From positions 1-64,000 of the forward strand of contig NZ_JARQWR010000009.1 of the NCBI RefSeq assembly GCF_030766725.1: a stretch of 64,000 nucleotides of DNA. The letters run 5' to 3'. Made by a program: the position numbers and the translations under genes. Below the pieces are notes generated by a model. It saw only the letters and a program-made list of their open reading frames with translations, made no database searches and was not told where the DNA came from. The stretch is from Flavobacterium aerium. GTDB taxonomy: Bacteria; Bacteroidota; Bacteroidia; Flavobacteriales; Flavobacteriaceae. Positions 17,192 to 27,309 of this stretch are shown piece after piece; the first letter of the stretch is position 1, and every line of letters starts with the position of its first letter.

Positions 17192-20100
17192 ATGAAGAAA
17201 ACTATACTCTTTTTGCTTTTGTTCCCTATGGTACTATTGGGACAAAGCACCAATCAGAATTACGTTAAGACCACGAATTATCGTGAAGCAGGTGGTACCA
17301 ATCCACAATCACAGGTAACCTATTTCGATGGATTAGGACGTCCTATCCAGACCATTGCACAACAACAATCCGGAACGGGAACCGATATGATTACTCATAT
17401 TGAGTATGATGGTTTTGGCCGTCCCGTAAAGTAATATTTACCCTATGCGGGAAATACTACCGACATGAGCTTTCAGCCCAACGCACTAAATGCGACACTC
17501 AATTTTGCACAATACACTGGACAAAATCCTTACAGTGAGAATTTTTACGAGAATTCCCCTTTAAATCGTGTGCGTAAAAAAGGAGCTCCAGGTCTAGATT
17601 GGCAAGGGAATACCACCGATGATAATGATCATACTGTAAAATATGAGTACTCTAGTAATGCCGAAAAAGAAGTAAAATTCTACGATGCCAAAACCACATG
17701 GAATGCTAGTGCAGGGTTGTATGACATTCAACTCCTCGATCGTGGATATTATGCCCCAGGTACATTGTCAAAAACTATTATCAAAGATGAGAATTGGATC
17801 AGTGGAACAGATAACACGACCGAAGAATACAAAGACAAACAAGGACGGGTGGTGCTCAAAAGAAACTATGAATCCGATGCCGGTGAAAGCCGTCGAGATC
17901 TAGGATTACATAATACTTACTATGTCTATGACTTGTATGGAAATTTAACCTATACCATTCCACCCTTAGCCTCAAGTCCATTGACTCAATTGGATCTCTT
18001 ATGTTACCAATACAAACACGACCACCGCAACCGAATGGTGGAGAAAAAAATACCAGGCAAACAATGGGAGTTCATTGTTTATGATCCATTGGATCGTCCA
18101 GTGGCAACGGGTCCTGTCTTTACTCCTTTTGGTGGAGATCAAACAGGGTGGATGATTACCAAATATGATGCCTTTTCTCGAGTAGCCTATACCGGATGGT
18201 ATGCCGGTAATACGCCCCGTGCTACTATGCAATCCCAAGCAAATGCTACTGCTACATTTTCGGAAAAAAGAGTGACTTCCAATACCGTTGATGGAGTTAC
18301 AATTGGTTATTCTTCCGCTACTTTTCCTTCCAGTGGAATCAAATTATTAGCAGTCAATTATTATGATAATTACACTTATCCTTTAGCGCCCACTGTTCCT
18401 GGACAAATTGAAGGACAAACGGTTTTAACAACTGTCAAAGGTTTGCCTACAGGCAACTGGATACGCACCCTAAATTCCCCTGCTTCAATTGCCTATGAAC
18501 TAAGCCATACGCTGTATGATGAAAGGAGCAGGCCTATTTCGATGTATACCAAAAATCCTTGGGATGGTTATTTCCAAATTAATTTGAAGCTTGATTTTAG
18601 TGGAAAAACACTTTTTACCAAGACTTTGCAGAAGTTTGATACCAATGCTGTAGTCACTTCGGTTACGGATACCTATACCTATACGGCGCAGGATCGTTTA
18701 TTAACCCACAAACAACGGGTGGATGGCTTGGCCGAACAATTAATTGTCTCCAATAGTTATGATGCCTTAGGACAACTTATTGCAAAAAATGTGGGTGGAA
18801 ATGATGTTTCGGGAGCAACGGGATTACAGAAAGTAGATTACCGCTACAACATTCGCGGTTGGTTAACCGATATTAATAACGAAGCAACATCGGGTAATGC
18901 CGGATTAGTATTGGGTGCAGGAGATTTATTTGGTTTTAAAATCAATTACAATCAAGTTACCGACAGTCAGAATGGTGTCGTGGTTTCATCATCTTCCAGT
19001 GCATTCAATCAGGTAAGACCGTTGTACAATGGTAATATTGCTGAAACTTTTTGGAAAACAACCAATGATAATGTGCTGCGAAAATATGGATATCTATACG
19101 ATAAACTCAACCGTCTGAGGGCTTCCTATTACCAAAAACCAGAAACACAAAATCCTTATCCCAATTCTTATAACGAGTCTATGGGTTATGATAAAAATGG
19201 AAACATTAAATTCCTGCAACGCAATGGAAACCTAGATTCTCATCTGTTTAACATCCTGATGGATAATCTAGAATATTCCTATACCGGCAATCAATTGAAT
19301 AAAGTGATAGATTTCACGAATAATCCCGCAGGTTTTAAAGATGATAGTAATGGTATTACGGACCCTGAAGATGATTATGCTTATGATGCCAATGGAAACA
19401 TGACCTTGGATCAGAATAAGGGTATTAATAAAGTGGTATACAATCACCTGAATTTACCAACAGAAATCACCTTCTCTGGAAGCGCCACTCGAAAAATTAA
19501 TTATCTTTATAATGCTAACGGGGTAAAATTGCAAAAAACGTTCATTAATGGAAACCGAACCACCGTGACCAATTATTTAAACGGTTTTCAGTACAATGGC
19601 AGTGTATTATTATTTTTCCCACATGCTGAAGGTTATGTTGCCCGAACAGAAAACCTGAGCGGACAGGCTTTTTTCAATTATGTATTCAATTATAATGACC
19701 ATTTGGGCAATGTACGGGTGAGTTATACACTCGATCCATTGACCAATATGCCTAAAATTATTGATGAAAATAATTACTATCCTTTCGGATTAAAACAGGC
19801 CGCCTATAATACAGAAGAATATGCGTATTTCTCCTCAAACAATGGTGGAAGTGGTTATTATAGTCCTGTTTTAGGAATTATTGAAGCAGGGGCAATCAGT
19901 CCCTATAAATATAAATTCAATGGGAAAGAATTGCAAAATGAGTTGGGGCTTAACTTGTACGATTTTGGAGCCCGTAATTATGACCCAGCGATAGGGAGAT
20001 GGATGAATATTGATCCATTAGCGGAACAGGGGAGACGATGGTCTCCTTATACTTATGCAATGGATAATCCTATATACTTTATTGATCCAGATGGAATGTG

Positions 20101-20719
20101 GCCTTGGCCTTCATGGAATAGTGTAAAAACAACATATAAATCAAGTACTAAAAATGTTAAGGCCTACGTAAATAAACAAGTTGCTGAAATAAAATACGAC
20201 CTGTCTAAGGCTAGTGAAAAAACAGGATTTACTCATGCTGCAAAGTGGTTCGAGACAAAAGCAACAAGCATCAGTAATGGGTTTGACCTAACAGTCAAGA
20301 ATCCAGACAATGCTAATAAAGGAATGTCTGAAAAGCCACAGGGCAGCCGAGATGTAAAAACCGCAGTAGTAGACGTCCTTGCACAGTTATCCACTTTCTT
20401 AACGCCGGGTGGCTTTCCTACTGATGATAGTGATAATACGGATAATAGGACTTCCTCAGACAGCAATGAGGCAACAAATACAACAATGAGTGCTTCTACG
20501 AATTCTGAAGACCAAACAGTGGAGATTGCCTCTAAAAATTTTAAAGCTACTGACCCAATTAGAGGCAATTCGTCACAAGTTCTTACTTTAACAAAAAAAA
20601 CTACTGTTAATAAATCAGCTTTAGATAGTGTTAAATCAGCACACACTAAAGACTCCCTAAGAGCAATGGAAGACAAAAAAAATAAGGATATAGAATATAA
20701 TAAAAATAGATACTATTAG
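17192..20719 (+). pseudogene. Secreted Rhs/YD-repeat protein (DUF6443-type), interrupted by one stop
   Basis: About 1175 codons in one frame with a single TAA at 17432-17434. Residues before it: signal peptide MKKTILFLLLFPMVLLGQS, then YFDGLGRPIQT and EYDGFGRPVK. After the stop the same frame continues YLPYAGNT. In this family the phrase is usually RPVKEYLPYA, so a GAA-to-TAA change explains the break. The rest is YD repeats, then the conserved core FNGKELQNELGLNLYDFGARNYDPAIGRW-MNIDPLAE (split here at the hyphen) and a variable tip from about 20098, low in complexity and without a recognised activity. The start at 17192 is chosen because it gives the signal peptide. It could also be a sequencing error; otherwise only a downstream restart at 17465 is possible, without signal peptide. 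Confidence 0.8.
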
Positions 20720-20722
20720 AAT

Positions 20723-21217
20723 ATGAAAAAAGTTTTAAGTTTTATGTTAGTTTTTATGTTTTTTGCTTGTAATAATAAGAATGATAAGGAGTCTGTACCT
20801 AAAAAAGATAAAAGTAAAAATTATAGATTTGATTTCCCAGACACTTTGATAGTTAACAAGAAATACAATGGTGTACTATATTACGAAAGTAAATTAGATT
20901 CAATTTCAACCAAAATCGGAGATTTAGAAAATTATAGATATTCTCGATTACTTATTACTAAAACGGATAAAATTGCCTCTACTAACGACGAAATATTCAA
21001 AAAGATTAAAGATACTTTTTGGGCAAAGAATAATAGGGAAATAATATTTACAGATGTTGTCTTTGATAAGATTGGTGTATTTTATCTTGAAGGTTATATA
21101 TATAATCTCGCTGGAGTTAAATTAGCTAAAAAAGATGAGAATGGAGAAAATATGTACGATATGATTGAAGAATTTGAGCCAGTTATTCATAAAGTTATTG
21201 TTATAGAAAAACCATAA
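20723..21217 (+). CDS. Lipoprotein, possible immunity protein of the Rhs tip
   Basis: 164 residues with lipobox MFFAC (Cys16). It starts 3 bases after the Rhs stop, the place expected for a cognate immunity gene. Lipidation would place it in the periplasm or outer membrane. No known domain is visible. Confidence 0.6.
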   Translation: MKKVLSFMLVFMFFACNNKNDKESVPKKDKSKNYRFDFPDTLIVNKKYNGVLYYESKLDSISTKIGDLENYRYSRLLITKTDKIASTNDEIFKKIKDTFWAKNNREIIFTDVVFDKIGVFYLEGYIYNLAGVKLAKKDENGENMYDMIEEFEPVIHKVIVIEKP

Positions 21218-21228
21218 ATAACAATCAT

Positions 21229-21813
21229 ATGAAACAGCTTTTAATTATATTATGAATTTCTTTACTTTTTATATCATGTGTAAAAACAAATAAAAATATT
21301 AATAATGAAGATTTAAATAGCTTGCTATCAAACAATATTAGAAAATACCATCAAACAAAGGATAAAAAGTATCTTGACTCTGCATATATGGAATTATCTA
21401 ACAATAAAGATTATATAAAAGAAGGTTTAGTCGGTAAGAACTCACTACCAATTATATCATTATTATTAAATCTAAAAAAATATAATGAATTAGAAAAGCT
21501 ATTAATTAATAATAATAATAAGTATAATCGACTTAACACTTTAAATACTGTTCGATTTTTAAAATTAAAAGACTTAGATAGAGAAAAAGCAAATTTTCAT
21601 ATTAAAAAAAGTATTATAATGATTCAAGATACTATAAATAAAGCACCTAATGATTCTCTATTATATGCAGATTATTTTTCTATGAAGGTACTTTTAATAG
21701 GTAAAAAAAATACTCTAAAAGAAATTGATAGTATGCAAATAGCGAACAAAAATTACTCTGATTTATTTTATAATAATATTTTAAAAAATGCTGTTGAAAA
21801 TTATTCAGAGTAA
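21229..21813 (+). pseudogene. Lipoprotein gene with a stop inside the signal peptide
   Basis: From ATG at 21229 the frame reads MKQLLIIL, TGA at 21253-21255, then ISLLFISCVKTNKNI and an uninterrupted 175-residue tail to 21813. The lipobox FISC falls where it should if the stop were a sense codon, so this is one lipoprotein gene with a nonsense change. The tail is helical, TPR-like in texture, without a family I know. The 3' end lies in the 149-bp repeat. Confidence 0.7.
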
Positions 21814-21917
21814 CAATATGTTCCTTGTTAATTAATTGAAATTAACAGAATCCCAAGAGCTACTTCATATGGAATAATGGAAAAGATAAAAGCCCAGAAT
21901 TTTAATTATGAAAAATA
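21769..21917 (+). repeat. 149-bp direct repeat, copy 1
   Basis: Covers the 3' end of the broken lipoprotein gene, the intergenic spacer and the first three codons of the next gene. It matches 27962-28110 with about five substitutions and no gap (offset 6193). It marks a duplicated junction between immunity genes. Confidence 0.9.
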
Positions 21918-22282
21918 AAGAATTTAATTTATTAGAGTGGCACGATGCAACTCTAAAATGTATTAACATAGATAGAAGTAATCCTGGTTACAATGACAGT
22001 ATAGAAATAGATATTGTTTGGCCTTCAGGAGGTGAAAATAAACTTATTTTTAAGGATGTTTATTCTGCAAATTTCTCTTTAAATTTTGGAGTAATTGCAG
22101 AGGAATCAATATTAGGTGCTTCTATTATTGATAACTCAAATGTAGAAATAATAAAGATTAAAGAAAAATGGAGTAAGCTTTATGACGGTATAAAGGATTT
22201 ATATGGCTTTGAAATTAAAACAGCTTCAACAGCAAGTAATATCAAAATATTTGCTCTATCATTTAGTTTAGAAAATGTATAA
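21908..22282 (+). CDS. Small acidic protein, likely immunity protein
   Basis: 124 residues, no signal peptide. It contains LLEWHDATL near the N-terminus, an element seen in families of small immunity-like proteins. The gene starts inside the 149-bp repeat, as does the gene at 28101 in copy 2, so both share the same leader. The function is inference from context. Confidence 0.5.
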   Translation: MKNKEFNLLEWHDATLKCINIDRSNPGYNDSIEIDIVWPSGGENKLIFKDVYSANFSLNFGVIAEESILGASIIDNSNVEIIKIKEKWSKLYDGIKDLYGFEIKTASTASNIKIFALSFSLENV

Positions 22283-22373
22283 TCATTATATTTAATAGTC
22301 AACAAAGAAGATTAGTAACAAAAATATAGATATAATGGCAAGGAGCAGTATGGGAACAAAAATAATTAATACT

Positions 22374-23048
22374 ATGAAAAAAAATTATTTAATTGTAGCT
22401 ATACTTTTCTTATCCTCATTAAATGCACAAACCTTACGAAGCGATTATTGCAAATGTGAAATAAAGGGAAGTAAAATACCTGACCAATCAACCATTAACA
22501 AAATTAGTTTAACCTCGAATTATTTGGAAGGGAAGCTTCATTTGAAAATCACAAATAATTCAAAAGATACAATCTACATATTTAAAAGCTATTTTGATAA
22601 TGGTATCAGCAATTCTGAGTATTTGTATCGGTATGACAAGAAGAGTAATACTGTCAATATCTCTTTTGTGCCTTTACTTCCATACTTGTCTACCAAATAT
22701 TCTGATAGAATAGTTTTAAACGATAGAATTATAACAGATAATCAAGTTGTCTATGATTTTTATAAAATACTTCCCTTTAGTGAGTACTCATTTAGCATAG
22801 CTGCTTTGAATTTTAGAGAAAAAAAGGAGTTTATAAAAGACTTTGACACCTCTACATTAAATAAATTTGAAAAAATAAAGGGAATTAAAAAGAAAAAATG
22901 GATTAAAAAAAATCCATCGTTTTTTATAAATATTGCATATTATGATAATGTGGAAGTTTTATGCAATTCAGATTTATATTATCTGAAAGAATTAAAATTT
23001 AATGATGCTGCCAAAAATTTTAAAGTTATCCGTTGTGAAGTAAACTAA
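22374..23048 (+). CDS. Secreted hypothetical protein
   Basis: 224 residues starting at MKKNYLIVAILFLSSLNAQ, which gives a signal peptide; an upstream in-frame ATG at 22335 would bury it, so 22374 is preferred. A Cys-x-Cys (DYCKCEI) follows the cleavage region. No family is recognised. It belongs to the group of exported candidate immunity proteins in this region. Confidence 0.55.
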   Translation: MKKNYLIVAILFLSSLNAQTLRSDYCKCEIKGSKIPDQSTINKISLTSNYLEGKLHLKITNNSKDTIYIFKSYFDNGISNSEYLYRYDKKSNTVNISFVPLLPYLSTKYSDRIVLNDRIITDNQVVYDFYKILPFSEYSFSIAALNFREKKEFIKDFDTSTLNKFEKIKGIKKKKWIKKNPSFFINIAYYDNVEVLCNSDLYYLKELKFNDAAKNFKVIRCEVN

Positions 23049-23235
23049 ATTTGGGAAAATTAATTTTGCCTTTGATAAAATTCCAAATACTGTTATCGAA
23101 GTGAAAGTTCCAGAAAATATAATGAACACTGTCACACATTTCTCAGCTGATGGAATGCCTGCTGTTGCAGTACTTGCTGAACAATTACAAAATATTTATA
23201 ATATTACACCATCAAATTCTAGTATTATACCTTAA
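23044..23235 (+). pseudogene. Orphan toxin C-terminal fragment
   Basis: A 63-codon frame without a start, right after an in-frame stop. It reads FGKINFAFDKIPNTVIEVKV, then MNTVTHFSADGMPAVAVLAE, ending at 23233-23235. This looks like the last part of an Rhs/CDI-type toxin tip whose core has been lost. The following gene (EF-Tu domain 3-like) starts 12 bases later and would be its immunity gene. Confidence 0.5.
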
Positions 23236-23247
23236 AAATAAAAAACT

Positions 23248-23541
23248 ATGTTAAAAATAAAAGCTAAAATTTATCTATATCAATACAAAGCAAGAAAAAC
23301 ACCATTTAATTCTGGATATAGACCTTTATTTAATTTTGAAAATGACATTAAAATTTCAGGCAATATTGAGTTAATCAATACTGATTTATTTTATCCTGGC
23401 TTGCAAGATGAAGTATTCATTACATTTATAAGTGATTCTGTAAGCAAGAATGATATAAAATTAGACACAATTTTTTCTTTTGATGAAGGTTTGAATATCC
23501 TTGGTGAGGGACAAGTAGTAGAAGTTATAAAATATCATTAA
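23248..23541 (+). CDS. EF-Tu domain 3-like small protein, candidate immunity protein
   Basis: 97 residues. It aligns by eye over nearly its whole length with the C-terminal barrel (domain 3) of elongation factor Tu: KIYLYQYKARKTPF-NSGYRPLFNF compares with EF-Tu VYIL...HTPFFKGYRPQFYF, then SGNIEL, a Pro-Gly turn, and GEGQVVEVIK compares with GAGVVAKVL. Domains 1 and 2 are absent, so it cannot act in translation. It follows an orphan toxin fragment and precedes a terminator, which suggests an immunity role. Some contact-dependent toxins need EF-Tu for activity, so a decoy is a plausible mechanism, but this is inference. Confidence 0.6.
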   Translation: MLKIKAKIYLYQYKARKTPFNSGYRPLFNFENDIKISGNIELINTDLFYPGLQDEVFITFISDSVSKNDIKLDTIFSFDEGLNILGEGQVVEVIKYH

Positions 23542-23585
23542 AACATAAGCTTTTCACATCTAAAAGATAATTGATTGAAAAAATA

Positions 23586-23612
23586 AAACTCGAGCAATTG
23601 TTCGGGTTTTTT
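23586..23612 (+). terminator. Terminator after the EF-Tu-like gene
   Basis: Stem AAACTCGA (23586-23593) with TCGGGTTT (23602-23609, one G-U pair), 8-base loop, then T run. Confidence 0.7.
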
Positions 23613-23700
23613 GCTTTATAGTTCTGTTATATTTTTAGCAAAGAAGTCTTTCTGTTTCTTCTGCAACAAATATATTTTCTTCTGCAAATTTAAAAGTTAA

Positions 23701-24267
23701 CGGAAATACTACAATGCAACATTATTAACAGAGATTATTCAGTCAGCATATGAAGCACTTAATGATGGCAGTGCTATTCTAGTACATTTACAATGGATAA
23801 ATGGACTAGAAACAGCTAAATACGATAAGCAAGGCATCGGTTTAAATTATAAATTAAGCCCAGAAAAGGAAAGAAGTTCTACCAGTGGTGATTATGTAGG
23901 TGTGAGAAAAGGAAATGAATACGAAGTTACTGTAGAAATTGCAAAACAAGGATTTGGCTCTGAAAACAAATTATTTAATTTAGCTGAGGCTTTAACACAT
24001 GAGTCCTATCTTCATGTTGAAGGTCAAGCTAAAGATTACTTAGACGATGAATCAGAAAATAATTCACATCTTCCCAAAGAATACAGAAAATACGGAACAC
24101 ATGCGGACCATTATTATATAAGTATGGAAGTTCTTAAAAACCCTAATGGAAGTATGGCAAAATCTTATAATCAAAGAGCAATGAATACATTACAAGAAAT
24201 TTCAAAATCATTAAAAGTGATAACCTTTATATATATTTTCGTTTTAATCTTTTATATTATTTTATAG
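23701..24267 (+). pseudogene. Orphan toxin C-terminal module with HExxxH
   Basis: An open frame of 188 codons without a clear start, directly after an in-frame stop at 23698. It reads ALTHESYLHVEGQAKDY near the middle (HExxxH) and later GTHADHYYISMEV. The last ~20 residues switch to a hydrophobic segment, so the 3' end may be a fusion junction. The motif suggests a metal-binding hydrolase-type toxin tip. A GTG at 23902 could give a shorter protein, but I regard the piece as a displaced tip. Confidence 0.5.
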
Positions 24268-24281
24268 TACATTTTATTTAG

Positions 24282-24789
24282 AATTTTAAACTAACAGAAA
24301 TCAACGTTATAAATGATGGTTTCTCACAAGTAGAGATTAATATGGTAAATAATGCAATATCTCATATAGTTTCCAATACTGAAAATCTTGATTTTAATAA
24401 TAATGATCTATTCAATGGAAAAACATCTGCAAATTATACAGCGCCTGATGACAAACCTAATACATTTACTCAAGTTAAAGCAAATGAAGGTTTAAGACCA
24501 TATTTAGGTCGTGATGAATCACCGGCATATACTTCTGGTAATAAAATAACATACAATTTATTTAGTTCGCTTTGGACACAAACAGGACAATTTACAGTAA
24601 ACAATATACAAAATGCAGCTGTTCACGAAGGGAATGGACATATGATAAAAGGTATTACCTGGTCAAGGTGTAGAACATGCAGAAGCTTATAACATCCAAA
24701 TGAAACATAGCACATGGAAAGGCACAACTTCAGAATGGAAAAATAAAGTTAAAGAATCACGTAAACTTATATTAAATGGGAAATTATAA
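24282..24789 (+). pseudogene. Orphan toxin module with HEGNGH, frameshifted
   Basis: The frame from 24282 contains AAVHEGNGHMIKGI and then fails; one extra A near 24657 explains the break, because the shifted frame continues PGQGVEHAEAYNIQMKH and ends LILNGKL at 24787-24789. So the intact toxin carried HExxxH followed ~10 residues later by HAE. It has no own start or Rhs core. The lipoprotein gene at 24776 overlaps its end by 14 bases, the arrangement of a toxin-immunity pair. Confidence 0.6.
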
Positions 24790-25375
24790 ACAAACAATAA
24801 TCGTATTAAGTCTTATAGTTTTATGCGTAAGCTGTAACAATAAAACTCAGAATGATTTAGGGAAATCATCTATATACTCAAAACTAGAAAAAGTTATAAT
24901 ATCTGATTCAATGGATTTTCCAAGCATTCATTTTATTATATCCTTTAAGAATAAAAGCGATAAAAATATAATCCTATTTACAAATTCATTTTATAAAAAA
25001 GAATCTTATGAAAATGCGGGTTTAATATTATCAATAGATAATATTACGACCCCAATTGGAGCAATGTTGAAATATGACTACATAAGCGTTGATGCATCGA
25101 GTGAAATGAAAATTATATTTTCTTATTCTCCACAATACCCAAACAAATGGGTGAAAATAGATCCTAAAAAAAATACTAGACAAGAACTTTTACAAATAGT
25201 AAAAAAAATCCATCTAAAATATCATTATGATAAAGAATTAAATGACAAAGCTCTATTAGAATCGAAAAATAAACGATTCACTATTAATGAAGACTTTATA
25301 ATTAATCAAAAAGAGTATGAAATTATGTATAAAAATGATATACCAATGGAAGAAGTTATAGAGCTATTAAAATAA
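24776..25375 (+). CDS. Lipoprotein, likely immunity for the HEGNGH toxin
   Basis: 199 residues with lipobox VLCVSC (Cys20). The start overlaps the end of the frameshifted toxin remnant, so the two were once coupled. The mature domain has beta-rich texture (IHFIISFKNKSDKNIILF) like small periplasmic binding folds. No named family. Confidence 0.6.
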   Translation: MGNYKQTIIVLSLIVLCVSCNNKTQNDLGKSSIYSKLEKVIISDSMDFPSIHFIISFKNKSDKNIILFTNSFYKKESYENAGLILSIDNITTPIGAMLKYDYISVDASSEMKIIFSYSPQYPNKWVKIDPKKNTRQELLQIVKKIHLKYHYDKELNDKALLESKNKRFTINEDFIINQKEYEIMYKNDIPMEEVIELLK

Positions 25376-25448
25376 TCCCCATTAATAAAGTATAAAACTA
25401 AGAACATTAATATGGGTAGTAATTTGAAATACATATTTTAGAGAGATT

Positions 25449-25934
25449 ATGAAAAGAATTATTAAATTTCTAATTATTGTTATGTTCTGTTTTAGTTGCA
25501 CTAACACAAATAAAGAAAATAATAAAAAGACATTGGAATCATTTTTCTCAAAAACAAATTGGGAAGATTTTAATTCAAAAACCTTATCTGAAAATGAATT
25601 AAATCATTTTATTAATGATAAAATAGATTTTTTTAATAGAGAATCTTTTTTCTCTTATATAAAAAAAAACAAAATAGATTTGCCTTATGATGATTTTTAT
25701 TTAATTGAAATAGAGAATCCTAATGGAGAAAGAGCTGATGCAAAAAAAATAATTGTAATAAATCATGATAATAAATTAACTTATTTAGGCTTTAAAAAAT
25801 TAATTAATTGGTCTAAAATTGATTTATCTAGCAATGAAATCAACGAATATAAGTTTGAAAAATTAAAGAGTGGAACACAGAATAATAGTAATAGTTATAT
25901 ACTAACAACACATATAACATCAGACACTTATTAA
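25449..25934 (+). CDS. Lipoprotein of unknown function
   Basis: 161 residues with lipobox FCFSC (Cys17). Acidic, Asn/Lys-rich mature region. It stands between two candidate immunity genes and is closed by a strong terminator, so it likely has its own transcript or ends that of 24776. Confidence 0.6.
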   Translation: MKRIIKFLIIVMFCFSCTNTNKENNKKTLESFFSKTNWEDFNSKTLSENELNHFINDKIDFFNRESFFSYIKKNKIDLPYDDFYLIEIENPNGERADAKKIIVINHDNKLTYLGFKKLINWSKIDLSSNEINEYKFEKLKSGTQNNSNSYILTTHITSDTY

Positions 25935-25959
25935 TACCCAAACTAAATTCTATAATAAT

Positions 25960-25988
25960 AAAAACCACTTCTTAATGAAGTGGTTTTT
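25960..25988 (+). terminator. Terminator before the tandem paralogs
   Basis: Perfect 12-bp stem (25960-25971 with 25977-25988, CCACTTC/GAAGTGG core) with 5-base loop and T run. It lies between the stop at 25934 and the start at 26002. Confidence 0.85.
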
Positions 25989-26001
25989 AAAATTTATTAA
26001 T

Positions 26002-26637
26002 ATGAAAAATATAATTATATCAAGTTTTGTTTTATTATTTATTTTTTGCTTTAGTATGCACAATTTAAAAGCACAATCAAAAACAGATGTTGAAGATGTT
26101 TTTAAGATGCAGTTATTCTTAAATAAGAGAAATATAATTTTCACGAGAGGTGATAATTCTGCAATTAAAAATGATTCATTATATAAATCATTTAAAAATT
26201 TAATTAGTTTAAAAATTGATACTCTTAAAATTGACAATGATATTGAAGGCTTACAATATGATATGAATTATAAATTTTATAAAATAAAAGATTTGAATAT
26301 TTCTTATAATAAAGAATTAGTTGGTCATGAAAATAGCTATATAAGTGTAGTCTGTTGGGATCCAGATTATTGTATTCTGGCTATTAATGAAAAAACTGGG
26401 GCTTCTTATCGATTAACAGGTTTTGATACAAATGATTTTCTTAGTTTTCTATCTGATTTTAAAGAGAAATACAATCATCAAAATAAGAAAAATTTAAAAA
26501 CGTCAACATTTTTAAATAATTATAAAGTACAGGATCTAGATTTTAAATGTATGTATAAAGGATTAAGAAGTAAAGAAATGGACCGGAATAAATACCCTTG
26601 TCTTAGAAGATGTAATGATCCTATGGAAATAAGTTAA
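26002..26637 (+). CDS. Secreted tandem paralog A
   Basis: 211 residues from ATG 26002 (signal peptide MKNIIISSFVLLFIFCFSMH, cut near KAQ-S). An earlier in-frame ATG at 25975 lies in the terminator and is rejected. The mature N-terminus SKTDVEDVFKMQLFLNK and the C-terminal half (TGASYRL to YPCLRRCNDP) are shared with the next two genes; the middle varies. A conserved Cys pair (CLRRC) is near the end. Function unknown; a polymorphic immunity family is likely. Confidence 0.65.
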   Translation: MKNIIISSFVLLFIFCFSMHNLKAQSKTDVEDVFKMQLFLNKRNIIFTRGDNSAIKNDSLYKSFKNLISLKIDTLKIDNDIEGLQYDMNYKFYKIKDLNISYNKELVGHENSYISVVCWDPDYCILAINEKTGASYRLTGFDTNDFLSFLSDFKEKYNHQNKKNLKTSTFLNNYKVQDLDFKCMYKGLRSKEMDRNKYPCLRRCNDPMEIS

Positions 26638-26662
26638 TAACACTATTAGAGTTCATGAAATA

Positions 26663-27283
26663 ATGATAAAAATACTTATTCTATTTACGTGTTGCTTTAG
26701 TATGCACAATCTAAATGCACAATCAAAAACTGATGTTGAAGATGTTTTTAAGATGCAGTTATTCTTAAATAAGAGAAATGTAATCATAGATAAAAAAAGT
26801 AATTCAATTATCAAAAATGATTCATTATATAATCTTTTTAAAGGTTTGATTAATCTGAAAATTGATACACTTCAAATATCTAATAAACTAGAGGGACTTC
26901 ACTATGATATAAATTTTAAATTCTATAAAATCCACCAATCTACAATTAGTTATAAAAAGGAATTAATAAATCAACAATATAACTATATAGGTATTGTATG
27001 TTGGGATCCAGATTATTGTATTCTAGCAATTAATCAAAAAACGGGAGCAAGTTATAGATTAGCAGGTTTTGATACTAATGATTTTCTTAGTTTTCTATCT
27101 GATTTTAAAGAGAAATACAATCATCAAAATAAGAAAAATTTAAAAACGTCAACATTTTTAAATAATTATAAAGTACAGGATCTAGATTTTAAATGTATGT
27201 ATAAAGGATTAAGAAGTAAAGAAATGGACCGGAATAAATACCCTTGTCTTAGAAGATGTAATGATCCTATGGGAATAAGTTAA
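26663..27283 (+). CDS. Secreted tandem paralog B
   Basis: 206 residues. The C-terminal ~65 codons are almost identical at the DNA level to paralog A (offset 646), while the middle (about residues 35-100) has diverged strongly. Signal peptide and lead sequence AQSKTDVEDVFKMQ are kept. The 25-base gap to A repeats as a similar gap before C, so the unit of duplication is gene plus spacer. Confidence 0.65.
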   Translation: MIKILILFTCCFSMHNLNAQSKTDVEDVFKMQLFLNKRNVIIDKKSNSIIKNDSLYNLFKGLINLKIDTLQISNKLEGLHYDINFKFYKIHQSTISYKKELINQQYNYIGIVCWDPDYCILAINQKTGASYRLAGFDTNDFLSFLSDFKEKYNHQNKKNLKTSTFLNNYKVQDLDFKCMYKGLRSKEMDRNKYPCLRRCNDPMGIS

Positions 27284-27309
27284 TAAATATTATTAGAATT
27301 CATGAAACC

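Noticed and set aside
20233..20676. 147-codon minus-strand frame in the Rhs tip
   Set aside because: It lies antisense to the continuing Rhs frame, has no promoter or homology I can see.
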